A program made the position numbers and the translations under genes. From Nitrospirota bacterium (lineage in GTDB: Bacteria > Nitrospirota > Nitrospiria > 2-01-FULL-66-17): a stretch of DNA of 64,000 nucleotides. Position 1 is the stretch's first letter, and every line of letters begins with the position of its first letter. The stretch is taken from positions 1 through 64,000 of the forward strand of contig JBFLXB010000019.1 of the NCBI GenBank assembly GCA_040757335.1, given 5' to 3'. This document shows positions 11,048-21,099 of this stretch, one piece after another. The notes under the pieces were generated by a model. That model worked only from the letters and a program-made list of their open reading frames with translations, was not told the DNA's origin and made no database searches.

Positions 11048-11404
11048 ATGGGGTCGTGTATCCGACGAATTACCTCTCCGTTGGCCGCGCGAAGGCGCTT
11101 CCGCGCCACCGCCGCGGTCCTGCTTCTTGCCTACTTTGCGCTCGCAGGCGAGGCGATCCATTGCCAGTACTTCCCCACCGCGCACAACGAACACGCCGAC
11201 CACTCGACCACGCCGGTGCCCGCCACGGACCACGCGATCCATTGTCTGGTGGCGAATCACGCGGGATCCGCCGCTGTCAACGCCGACGGGTCCGCGCCGC
11301 TCCCGACCCTAACCCCCAACGTCCGCATCCTCTCGGACGAAGGACCTTCGCTCGTCTCGCACCTGGTCCGGCTCACGCCGGTCCGCGCACCGCCCGTTAG
11401 CTAA
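11048..11404 (+). CDS. Exported His/Cys-rich small protein
   Basis: A protein of about 118 residues with a basic N-terminus and one hydrophobic segment (FRATAAVLLLAYFALAGEA), then a short His/Cys-rich portion (AIHCQYFPTAHNEHADH, later DHAIHCLVANHAG). Two IHC motifs plus clustered His suggest metal binding outside the cytoplasm; this is inference from composition. Start choice is uncertain: GTG at 10988 gives 20 more residues, and neither start has a strong ribosome site. It follows metH by 72 bp and precedes the outer-membrane/cytochrome gene run on the same strand. I recognise no family. Confidence 0.55.
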   Translation: MGSCIRRITSPLAARRRFRATAAVLLLAYFALAGEAIHCQYFPTAHNEHADHSTTPVPATDHAIHCLVANHAGSAAVNADGSAPLPTLTPNVRILSDEGPSLVSHLVRLTPVRAPPVS

Positions 11405-11514
11405 CCCTCAGACATTCTCCATTTCGTTGCCGTAGGGCTGCAGTGCTCGCATCGTTGTGCGCGAGCGGCGGTCCGTTGAATTCATACTTTTCTTGATCGG
11501 CAAAGGAGAAGCCC

Positions 11515-12354
11515 ATGCAGGGAAGGGTGATCGGCACGGCCGCACTGGTAATTGTCCTGTCCGTGTTTGGCCAGGAGGCATTTGGCGCCCACATTCTCGA
11601 GCCATTGAACACCGAGATCGCCGCGACAACGCCGCGCGGCCGCATGTTCGGGCAGATCGTCTACGATTACGCGAAGTTCGAAAACGGAACGACCGTCAAG
11701 ACTCACTTGCTCCCGGTGGAGTTTGAGGTGGGCGTTGGCGAGCGTACCCAACTGAATCTGGAAGGAGTCATCGTCCTCCGCGAGGACACCGCAGGGGTCG
11801 ATGAAAGCGGGGTCGATGAACTCGCCTTCGGCGTCAAGCAGCGCTTTTGGGACGAAGGGCGTGTCGCGCCGGATATGGCGTTCGAGGCCGAATACGTCCC
11901 GTCGGCGGGGCTGACCGGCAACCACAAAGCCGTCGCCGCCACGCTGATCCTCTCAAAGAACGTGACGCCGCGATTCGTCCTGCACGTGAACGGCGGGTAC
12001 GAACTGGAAACCGAGCGGGAAACTGAGATCGAAACCGCGCCCGTGGGCATCGGCGGAGAGGACGTGGTGGTTGGCATCGCAGAGGAAGCCCACAACGAAG
12101 CGATCTGGTTCTACAACGTGGCGCCCATGATCAAGGTCATCCCAGACAAGCTGATGGTGTTGGCGGAATTCAACGGCCGCACCCCGGCGTCCGGCGATAC
12201 CGTGATGGTCGTCGCGCCGGAGATTATTGCGGTGCTCCAAAGCGACACGTTTCTCGCGCTTCAGAACGTCGCGTTCAAGTTCTCCGTGCCGTTCGGGCTG
12301 AATGACGAGTCGCCGGACATGGGGTTCCAATTCGGGATCTCGAAGTTGTTTTAA
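11515..12354 (+). CDS. Outer-membrane beta-barrel protein
   Basis: A 279-residue protein with a signal peptide (MQGRVIGTAALVIVLSVFGQ, cleavage near EAFG). Its body consists of alternating short amphipathic strands such as KTHLLPVEFEVGVGERTQLN, DELAFGVKQRFW and RFVLHVNGGYELE. It ends in an aromatic residue (FQFGISKLF), as expected for recognition by the barrel assembly machinery. AAAGGAG lies 7 nt before the ATG. The pattern resembles small transporter-like or porin-like barrels; no specific substrate can be named. It is the first of four closely spaced genes leading to the cytochrome-porin gene, so a shared role in the outer membrane is likely. Confidence 0.75.
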   Translation: MQGRVIGTAALVIVLSVFGQEAFGAHILEPLNTEIAATTPRGRMFGQIVYDYAKFENGTTVKTHLLPVEFEVGVGERTQLNLEGVIVLREDTAGVDESGVDELAFGVKQRFWDEGRVAPDMAFEAEYVPSAGLTGNHKAVAATLILSKNVTPRFVLHVNGGYELETERETEIETAPVGIGGEDVVVGIAEEAHNEAIWFYNVAPMIKVIPDKLMVLAEFNGRTPASGDTVMVVAPEIIAVLQSDTFLALQNVAFKFSVPFGLNDESPDMGFQFGISKLF

Positions 12355-12362
12355 CGCTCGCG

Positions 12363-12388
12363 CGGGTGGGCGCAAACGCGCCCACCCG
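12363..12388 (+). other. Perfect 11-bp intergenic hairpin
   Basis: CGGGTGGGCGC, a 4-nt loop, then GCGCCCACCCG form a perfect stem 8 bp after the barrel gene stop and 17 bp before the next start. There is no following U-tract, so a processing, stability or partial-attenuation role is likelier than full termination. Confidence 0.6.
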
Positions 12389-12404
12389 TCAATGGAGAAC
12401 AACC

Positions 12405-13085
12405 ATGCAGATCACCACAAAAGCCGGATTGATCGCCGTCCGGTGGGCCATGTTGGCGGTCATGCTCGCGGCGACACCGGTCGCCGCCCACGAGATCGTG
12501 GGGCAGGTCACCCCCTTGATGATCCACATGAAGCGGGCGCTGCTCCTCGCTGAAAACGGCAAGGCGCAGGAGGCGGTGGCCGAAGCCCGCGCCGTGTACG
12601 AGGACTTTGCCCATGAGATGGGCATGGGGATGACGATGGAAGGCGCGGGCTTGAAGAGCACCGCCGCGCAGATCGATCGAACCTTTGGCACACGGTTGGG
12701 CGAATCCCTGGAGCAGTCCCTTCAACGGAACGACGCTGACACGTTGAAGAAGACCATCCAGGAACTCGCCCTGCTGCTGATGATAGAGAAATTCAACGCG
12801 CTCCAAGCGAGCTTCGGCAAAGACACGGTGACGCTCGACACCCAGCGGACCATGTTCTGGCTCGGCCGAAACTACTTCTCCTATCTTCTTGAACCTACGC
12901 TCGCCGCCAAGGATCCGATCGAAGAGCAGCGCCTGGACCGCATGCTGGACGTCATGTTGTATCGGCTCGAAGACGGAGAGCACCAAAGTTTTCTCGATGC
13001 CAGACGAAACTTGCTGGGAGGGATTACCACGGCGTTTCGCTTGACGCTTCCGCAACAAGCCTCGGCGGGAATTCCTCGCGGATGA
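12405..13085 (+). CDS. Secreted alpha-helical protein, possible N-terminal histidine after cleavage
   Basis: A 226-residue exported protein. Signal peptide MQITTKAGLIAVRWAMLAVM ends PVAA, and the likeliest cleavage leaves His as the first mature residue (HEIVGQVTPLMIHMKRALLL). The rest is predicted helical, rich in Glu, Lys and Leu, with two Met-rich stretches (HEMGMGMTMEGAG and LLLMIEKFNAL). GGAG precedes the ATG by 8 nt. I recognise no family. Histidine and methionine content would suit copper or iron handling in the periplasm, but that is inference. The stop overlaps the start of the following membrane protein (ATGA), so the two are translationally coupled. Confidence 0.65.
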   Translation: MQITTKAGLIAVRWAMLAVMLAATPVAAHEIVGQVTPLMIHMKRALLLAENGKAQEAVAEARAVYEDFAHEMGMGMTMEGAGLKSTAAQIDRTFGTRLGESLEQSLQRNDADTLKKTIQELALLLMIEKFNALQASFGKDTVTLDTQRTMFWLGRNYFSYLLEPTLAAKDPIEEQRLDRMLDVMLYRLEDGEHQSFLDARRNLLGGITTAFRLTLPQQASAGIPRG

Positions 13086-13714
13086 AGATCACGCCGAACG
13101 ATCCGCAAACCTCCGTTGATCGGACCGGAGGGCTCAAGCTCCCCTCGCCGTGGGTGATCCTCGCCTGCCTGGTCCTGTTCGGTTTCGGGGAGACCGCGGG
13201 CGCGGCGCTGGGCGGACTGCCCAAACCCATTATGGACGTTGCCCGCGCGCAAGCCGTGACCCGGCCGGAAGTCCACGGCCTGTCCGGCGTGCCGGACATC
13301 GATCGTGCCATCATCGAAGGCGTGCAGACCGAGGTGCTGGCGCGGGTCCATACGTTTCATCTTCACGGTCACGGCCTGGCCATCGTGGTGTTTCTGCTGA
13401 CCTTTATCGTCACGAACACCGGCTTCACGCCTCGCGTCAAGACGCTGCTCACGACACTGACTTGCCTGGGCCTGCTCTATCCCTTTGGCTGGCTGACCAT
13501 GGCCTTGGCAGTGCCGGTGGCCGGGAAGGCGGAGGCCTTCCGCATCGCGGAACGTTGGTTTTTTATCCCCTTTGGCGGGGCGTTCTTAGTCGGGGTGTGG
13601 TTCATCGTATTGGCCTACACCGTCCACTGCCTGCGACGGAATGAAAAGCCGGCCCAACCTGTCTTGGAGGGAGGTGAGACTCAACCGTTTGAAAAACCGA
13701 ATAAGACTCCTTAG
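13082..13714 (+). CDS. Four-helix inner-membrane protein with His cluster
   Basis: A 210-residue protein with four hydrophobic segments: WVILACLVLFGFGETAGAAL, LAIVVFLLTFIV, LLTTLTCLGLLYPFGWLTMA and FIPFGGAFLVGVWFIVLAYT. A periplasmic-type loop follows the first segment and leads into VHTFHLHGHGL at the start of the second helix. A further His lies at the end of helix four (YTVHC). The paired helix histidines could bind heme b or a metal and could pass electrons between the quinone pool and periplasmic partners; that is a hypothesis only. ATGA overlap with the preceding gene, and 14 bp to the cytochrome-porin start, indicate an operon. Confidence 0.65.
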   Translation: MKITPNDPQTSVDRTGGLKLPSPWVILACLVLFGFGETAGAALGGLPKPIMDVARAQAVTRPEVHGLSGVPDIDRAIIEGVQTEVLARVHTFHLHGHGLAIVVFLLTFIVTNTGFTPRVKTLLTTLTCLGLLYPFGWLTMALAVPVAGKAEAFRIAERWFFIPFGGAFLVGVWFIVLAYTVHCLRRNEKPAQPVLEGGETQPFEKPNKTP

Positions 13715-13728
13715 CGGGAGGGCCGCTT

Positions 13729-15186
13729 TTGTGTAATTGGAAACCCCGCGTCCTCCTGGCGAGTTGGATCGCGGTGTTCGGGTTTAGCCTACTGGCTGCG
13801 TCACGGGTGGAAGCCATTCCGGCCTTTGCCCGCAAGTACGACATGGATTGTAGCCATTGCCACGTGATGGCGCCGAAACTCAACAAAGTCGGCAACAAGT
13901 TTCACGACAACTTCACGCTTAAGGAGGCCGTTGCCGACCTCTCGGAAGAGATGCGTGATCGCATCAAGTCAGAAGACCCCGAGGATATCCACCCGGCGTA
14001 CTGGCCCGTGTCGATCCGCGTGGCCGGGGGCTACCAGTACAACAAACGCGACAACCAGGCAACCGACAACGGACTGGAGACGATCACTACCCGGACGTTC
14101 GCGCTGACGCGTTTCGAAATCCTGGCCGGCGGCCTGTTTACGCCGGGAATTTCATACTATCTGACCTATTACCCGGAAGCCCTCAACGTGGGCCTGCCAG
14201 GCCAGCCGCCTGTTCACGCCCATCCGGGCGCGACCTCCGGAACAGCACAGGTGGGGGCCCTGGGGTTCGCATGGGTGCGGTTTGCCGACATCTTCGGCCA
14301 ATTCAGCGAAGCCGAGGATCACCCGCATGACGACGCGGCCGCCGATGAACATCCCCACGACGCCGAGGCCGAGCAGAAACACGAACACGGTCAGGATTTG
14401 ATCTTCGGCAGCCACGAGCTGCACCTGACGCTCTCCGGCCATCATCGGCTCACCAATGCTCCCTACCTCGCCTATCGGTATGACCCACGCTTCTCCCTAA
14501 ACTCCTCCGAGGGATTCCAGCTCGATGCGCCGCAACTGGGCGCGTCGCTGGACGGCGCGACCCCGTGGTTCGGCTACGCGGTCTCGGTGTACAACGGCAC
14601 CACCAGCTCAGCCGACGACAACCGCGCGCTGGATGTCTTTGCCACCGTGACCCAGGAATTCGGCGATCAGCGCTTTGGCGTCTTCGGCGTGCGGGGGATG
14701 GCCCCGACGAGCTTCGTGACCACCGGGGGCGGGACCACTCCGATTGCCGGGACCGGCAAGGATAACGCGGCGTTCTATCGCTTCGGAGCCGACGCCGATC
14801 TCAACTTCGGCCCGTTCAATCTGATGCTATTTGCGTTGTACGGGCAGGACGACAAGGATCTGTTCGGCACATCGTCCGCCACGCAGGACGCGAAGTACTA
14901 CAGCGGATTCATCGAGGGTGACTACATGCTCGAGTCGACCCGGACGATCGTGCTCGGACGCTACGACCTGATCCGCAACCTCGAACAGGGCATCAGCACC
15001 AACCCCAAGCAGCGCGGGGACGCCGATGCCCTCACCCTGGCCGTGCGGCGCGATCTCGTCCTGACGAGCCGCGTCAACCTTCAGTTCCAGTTGGAGGCGA
15101 ACACCATGCGCACGAAGGCCACGGCCCTGGGTGACAACGATCAGACCTCGAACACGGTATTTGCCGGGTTGGATTGGTCGTTTTGA
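13729..15186 (+). CDS. Monoheme cytochrome c-outer membrane porin fusion (Cyc2-like architecture)
   Basis: A 485-residue protein. The signal peptide is followed directly by IPAFARKYDMDCSHCHVMAP with a C41-x-x-C44-H45 heme c site, then PKLNKVGNKFHDNF. The remaining roughly 400 residues are alternating amphipathic strands of a beta-barrel and finish with GLDWSF. A His/Asp/Glu-rich loop at residues 195-221 (EDHPHDDAAADEHPH) could bind metal. One heme fused to a porin is the layout of Cyc2, the outer-membrane Fe(II) oxidase, whose usual length is also close to 485; many relatives are of unknown function. TTG is the start: GGGAGG lies 7 nt upstream and the nearby GTG is out of frame. It is the terminal gene of a four-gene run. 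Confidence 0.82.
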   Translation: MCNWKPRVLLASWIAVFGFSLLAASRVEAIPAFARKYDMDCSHCHVMAPKLNKVGNKFHDNFTLKEAVADLSEEMRDRIKSEDPEDIHPAYWPVSIRVAGGYQYNKRDNQATDNGLETITTRTFALTRFEILAGGLFTPGISYYLTYYPEALNVGLPGQPPVHAHPGATSGTAQVGALGFAWVRFADIFGQFSEAEDHPHDDAAADEHPHDAEAEQKHEHGQDLIFGSHELHLTLSGHHRLTNAPYLAYRYDPRFSLNSSEGFQLDAPQLGASLDGATPWFGYAVSVYNGTTSSADDNRALDVFATVTQEFGDQRFGVFGVRGMAPTSFVTTGGGTTPIAGTGKDNAAFYRFGADADLNFGPFNLMLFALYGQDDKDLFGTSSATQDAKYYSGFIEGDYMLESTRTIVLGRYDLIRNLEQGISTNPKQRGDADALTLAVRRDLVLTSRVNLQFQLEANTMRTKATALGDNDQTSNTVFAGLDWSF

Positions 15187-15264
15187 TGAGTCTGTTGCCG
15201 CAAAACACGAAATATTTCACCATTGGGTGATCGCTAAGCCCAAGGATATTAAGGAGTTTTGACG

Positions 15265-17718
15265 ATGGCGCGATTGTTGCTGTGTGGAGTGCCTGGAATG
15301 ACCAGAGCACGGTGGCAGAGCTCAGCAGTCGCGGTCTTGGGCGCGCTACTCGCGGCGTGCGCAACAGACAGCGCACCCGTTGGAACGCTTTCCGGAAGCA
15401 GCGGGCTGGTCACCTCGGGAGCCAGCACGCTCAACGGGACTGTCGGGGTCCAATACCCCAACGTCACGTTCTCGGTCGAGGACAGCACCCCTGGCGCTCT
15501 CTTTTATTGGACGGTCTCGGGATCGTTGCCTCCCGGCCTCACGGTGACACCGGCCAACAATGCCACGCTTTCGAACACGTTGGTCCTCTCCGGCACACCC
15601 ACGACCGCGGGTCAGTTTCCGTTTCAGATTACAGTACACACGTCTGATCATAGCCTGCTGATCTCCGCAGCTTCCCAGGTGGTGACCATTGCGGGCGCGG
15701 GTGGATCGCCGGTCGTGATCGCGTTACCGTTTACCTGGATCGTCAATGTGGCCGACGAGGAGATCCTGGGTGTGATCGGGGGACAGCCGCTCTACACCTG
15801 GTCTGCGACAAACTTGCCGCCCGGCGTGACGCTGAATCAAACCGAGGGGAAGCTCTCCGGAACCGTGACGTCGGTAGGTTCGTATCCGATCAACGTCACG
15901 GTGACAGACTCGGCAGGTAATCAGGGCAACGGAACGGTGACGCTCACGGTGATCTCCCTTGCCACGTACCAAGGAACGTGGACCGGAATTGTCCAGGGCG
16001 GCCCGTTTACCGAACAGCGGCTGAGCCTGTTGCTCAATCAAAGCGGTCTGGCCGCGCAAGCCACACTCGACGGGCTGATCCTCGCCAGCCCCAGCCAACC
16101 GCTCCAGTTTACCTATGACACCACGCCGGGGTTCGTGGGAATCAACAAGTTTATTAGCCAGATCAACTGGCACCTGGTGTGTCTCTTAAACGATGCCACT
16201 GGGGATCTTGACTGCGCCGTGCATGATGGTTTGGGTGGCAATTCAGTCAATGCCACCGCAGTGCTCAAGAACGTGAGCCAAGCCAGTCAAGACACCACGG
16301 TCCCTACGGTCGCGAGTACGACCCCCGCGAATGGAGCAACGGGCGTCACGGCGAGCCAGGTCACCGTGGTGTTCAACGAACTGATGTCTGGAACCGGAGG
16401 AACCGCGATCACCTTGAGCGGTGGGTCCGGAACCGTAGGAATCCCAAGCTACGCTGACACGACCACTGATCCGGCCTCGCGCACGCTGAGGATCCCGCTT
16501 TCGGGACTTCAGGACAACACGTCGTACACCGTCACATTGAACCCTTCGGGTCAAACGGGATTCTTCGATCTCGCGGGAAATCCGCTGGCCACAACTTCGA
16601 TCTCGTTCACGACCGCGGCGGTTGTCGCGAACAATCCGCCGACCGCAAACCCAGACAGCTACACGACGCTCCTCGGCGCTCCACTGCAGATCACGCTCGA
16701 AGGGTCCGATCCCGAAGGGGGAGCGCTCACGTATACGGTTGTGAACCCGCCAGCGACAGGCACTCTGACACCAAGCGGCACGACCACAACCGGGGACCGG
16801 ACGTACACGCCCGCCGTGGCCGGCCCGGTCAGCTTTACGTTTATTGTGACCGATCCCCTTGGCAGCCAGTCGTCGCCGGCGACAATCAACATTACCGTCC
16901 AACAGCCCCCAGTCGCCCAAGCTCAGGGGCTCGCCATTATGCAGAATACGTCGGCGGCGATCACCTTGGAAGGCACAGCGGAACCAGGCGCCACGATCAC
17001 GGCTTACACGATCGTGCCTGGAAGCGGCCCCACCAACGGCACGCTCGTGCCGGGGGGAAGCGGCAGCTCGCACACCTATACGCCCAACACCTCGTTCATC
17101 GGGACCGACCGCTTCACGTTCACCGTGACGGACTCGAGGGGTCTGGTCTCGGCGCCGGCCACGGTCACCATCGTCGTCAGCCTGACCGAGCCGCCGGTCG
17201 CATTCGACCAGACGATCATTATTGGGCGACGCACGGGCACTGTTGCGGCCCAATGGGCCATCTTTCTGAGTGGCAGCTCATCGGCGGTGCGGTTCAAGAT
17301 CGTCAGGTGGCCCACGTACCAGGACTACAACTACGTGGGAATATGCGGCACCACTACTGACCCCACCATCCCTCAGGATGGGCCCTGTTCTGTCATGGAT
17401 TATGTGGGGGGCCGGACCTACCAAACCGGCTGGACTGCCATCGACGGCGGGACAAGGAAGCCCACCGTGACGCCCGAAGTCGGCACATCGTCAGTAGTGG
17501 ACCTTCAGCTTGCAAGCGGACTGCCGTCGCCGCAATCCACAGGCAACATCACCGTCACGGGATCGCCCTATGCCGTCGTGTATACCGCCACGATCTGTCA
17601 CTTCCAGGACTTCTCTCAGGATTCTTTTGATTTTGTCGCCATTGACGCAAATGGCGTGGAATCCGCACCGGCAACTGTGACGATTCTTCCCCGAAACCAA
17701 TGCGTCGGCACCCACTAA
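15265..17718 (+). CDS. Large surface lipoprotein with Ig/cadherin-like repeats
   Basis: An 817-residue lipoprotein: the signal ends LLAAC with lipidated Cys32, and AAGGAG lies 8 nt before the ATG. It is built from repeated beta-sandwich modules. Two putative-Ig (He_PIG-like) units with LPPGLTVTPANN and LPPGVTLNQTEGKLSG come first. A Big_5/SbsA-like unit follows (PTVASTTPANGATGVTASQV ending FDLAGNPLA). Cadherin-like units come next (NPPTANPDSYTTLLGAPLQI; SFTFIVTDPLGS; DRFTFTVTDSRGL). The final 180 residues contain several cysteines and no recognised domain. Such proteins act as adhesins or surface scaffolds. It follows the cytochrome-porin gene by 78 bp and may be part of the same unit. The N-glycine/threonine-rich composition is normal for this class. 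Confidence 0.82.
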   Translation: MARLLLCGVPGMTRARWQSSAVAVLGALLAACATDSAPVGTLSGSSGLVTSGASTLNGTVGVQYPNVTFSVEDSTPGALFYWTVSGSLPPGLTVTPANNATLSNTLVLSGTPTTAGQFPFQITVHTSDHSLLISAASQVVTIAGAGGSPVVIALPFTWIVNVADEEILGVIGGQPLYTWSATNLPPGVTLNQTEGKLSGTVTSVGSYPINVTVTDSAGNQGNGTVTLTVISLATYQGTWTGIVQGGPFTEQRLSLLLNQSGLAAQATLDGLILASPSQPLQFTYDTTPGFVGINKFISQINWHLVCLLNDATGDLDCAVHDGLGGNSVNATAVLKNVSQASQDTTVPTVASTTPANGATGVTASQVTVVFNELMSGTGGTAITLSGGSGTVGIPSYADTTTDPASRTLRIPLSGLQDNTSYTVTLNPSGQTGFFDLAGNPLATTSISFTTAAVVANNPPTANPDSYTTLLGAPLQITLEGSDPEGGALTYTVVNPPATGTLTPSGTTTTGDRTYTPAVAGPVSFTFIVTDPLGSQSSPATINITVQQPPVAQAQGLAIMQNTSAAITLEGTAEPGATITAYTIVPGSGPTNGTLVPGGSGSSHTYTPNTSFIGTDRFTFTVTDSRGLVSAPATVTIVVSLTEPPVAFDQTIIIGRRTGTVAAQWAIFLSGSSSAVRFKIVRWPTYQDYNYVGICGTTTDPTIPQDGPCSVMDYVGGRTYQTGWTAIDGGTRKPTVTPEVGTSSVVDLQLASGLPSPQSTGNITVTGSPYAVVYTATICHFQDFSQDSFDFVAIDANGVESAPATVTILPRNQCVGTH

Positions 17719-17890
17719 TATGCGAATGCCTGCCAACTAGATCGTAGTTGAAGCGACCAGGTTCCACCGAAAGGCCGCCTAACGGATTGTGAATAACGAT
17801 TGTTTCCGACGATTACGCGACGACCGATTCGCACGTGCGCGAAGGCCGGTGGGCAACACGCTTCATTCCGGAAGTGACGGGCGGGCGATG

Positions 17891-18703
17891 TTATCCGCGG
17901 CTGGTGGCTGGCTGGGCCGCCAGTTTGGCTGAGATTTGACCGGCGCCTTTGCGTCCTGATAACAGCATGGCGCCGAAAGCCGGTCCCATGCGAGGCGTGC
18001 CGTAGACCGCCGCGACTGACAGGCCCACGAGAAACAGGTTGGGATACACCTCGCCGGTTTTTTCGATCACGATTTCTTCGGACTGATCCACCCACATCGC
18101 GCCGTTCCCCGGGATCGGTTGATGCAGACCCCGCTTGGCCAGCATCTGCACCGCCACCGCGTCGTGCCCCGTGGCGTCCACTACCGCGCGGGATTCAAGG
18201 GCGATCGGATCCACGTGCGCCACGTCGTGCCCCACCATCTCCAACGGCGTCCAGTTGACCACCACGCCTTCGAGGCGGTCCGCGCGGTAAACCAAGTCCA
18301 CGACTTTTGTAAAATTGAGGACCTTCACCCCTGCGTCATAGGCCGCACCGATCAGCTTGGCCACCGCGTGGGGAGGATCGACAAGATACATGTCGGGGCC
18401 GGCGTCCTGGCACGGCACGCCGACTTCCTCGAGAATCGTTTGGGCCGGTGAAGCGATCGTCGCCTTGTTCATGAGGTACCCGCCGTTCCAGAACCCTCCG
18501 CCCAAGTGGTTCATCTGCTCGACGATTACGACCTTGAAGCCCGCGAGAGCCAGATCGCGGGCGCACACCAGCCCCGAGGGACCGGACCCGATAATCAGCG
18601 CGTCGGACTCGACCAGGTCGTCGAACTGCCGGAAGTGTTCGCGGGCGATGGCCCGGGTAATGTCCCGTTCTCGGGTGGAAGCGATGGCGCGTGTCTGGTT
18701 CAT
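17891..18703 (-). CDS. thi4: Sulfide-dependent ADP-thiazole synthase (Thi4 family)
   Basis: A 270-residue FAD/NAD-type flavoprotein fold enzyme that builds the thiazole moiety of thiamin. The dinucleotide-binding GSGPSG motif lies at residues 39-44, followed by MNHLGGGFWNGGYLMNK and DATGHDA. At the position where yeast THI4 has its sacrificial cysteine, this protein has His163 (AHVDPIAL). This is the arrangement of archaeal-type Thi4, which uses Fe(II) and free sulfide catalytically instead of consuming itself. It lies 69 bp after thiC on the same strand and is presumably controlled by the same TPP riboswitch. AGGTG precedes the ATG by 6 nt. The pairing of ThiC (pyrimidine) with Thi4 (thiazole) in one operon supports the call. 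Confidence 0.93.
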   Translation of the reverse strand: MNQTRAIASTRERDITRAIAREHFRQFDDLVESDALIIGSGPSGLVCARDLALAGFKVVIVEQMNHLGGGFWNGGYLMNKATIASPAQTILEEVGVPCQDAGPDMYLVDPPHAVAKLIGAAYDAGVKVLNFTKVVDLVYRADRLEGVVVNWTPLEMVGHDVAHVDPIALESRAVVDATGHDAVAVQMLAKRGLHQPIPGNGAMWVDQSEEIVIEKTGEVYPNLFLVGLSVAAVYGTPRMGPAFGAMLLSGRKGAGQISAKLAAQPATSRG

Positions 18704-18737
18704 GTTGTCACCTGTAATGGGTCCCTTCTCCTTGCCT

Positions 18738-18758
18738 CCTCCCCCCTTGCGGGGGAGG
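18738..18758. repeat. G/C-rich hairpin between thiC and thi4
   Basis: CCTCCCCC, a 5-nt loop, then GGGGGAGG form a stable stem in the thiC-thi4 gap, followed by GGGCAGGGTGGGGG on the plus strand. This resembles short G-rich hairpin repeats scattered in many bacterial genomes. Without a U-tract on the coding (minus) strand it is more likely a repeat or stability element than a terminator. Confidence 0.5.
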
Positions 18759-18772
18759 GCAGGGTGGGGGTC

Positions 18773-20929
<2,157 letters not shown>

Positions 20930-20935
20930 AAGCGA

Positions 20936-20965
20936 ATTGTACGGTTGCCGGTTCGGTGAAGTCAA
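20936..20965 (-). promoter_or_regulatory. thiC-thi4 promoter
   Basis: On the minus strand TTGACT (20965-20960) and TACAAT (20941-20936) are spaced by 18 bp. The predicted start near 20929 falls just before the first riboswitch stem. Confidence 0.8.
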
Positions 20966-21043
20966 CGGCGCCCGGTCCGGCGATTGCGGGCCAGAGTCAT
21001 TCACGTCCCCATCCACGCCTTTCATCCAGATCATCCGGTGATA

Positions 21044-21072
21044 TTGAAAACCCTTTTCAGTTGTTGTACAGT
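21044..21072 (+). promoter_or_regulatory. Iron-transporter promoter with overlapping Fur-like palindrome
   Basis: TTGAAA (21044-21049) and TACAGT (21067-21072) are spaced 17 bp apart. A palindrome TGAAAA-CCC-TTTTCA (21045-21059) covers the -35 box. It resembles the TGAxAAT-N-ATTxTCA Fur half-site arrangement and stands before a ferric-iron binding protein gene, so iron-dependent repression is a reasonable inference. Confidence 0.6.
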
Positions 21073-21099
21073 TACCCTGTCTCTCATCCGGAGAACCGT

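Noticed and set aside
15187-15264. Cyclic-di-GMP (GEMM) riboswitch before the large lipoprotein
   Set aside because: The 78-bp gap lacks the conserved GEMM core motifs; only a Shine-Dalgarno site is clear.
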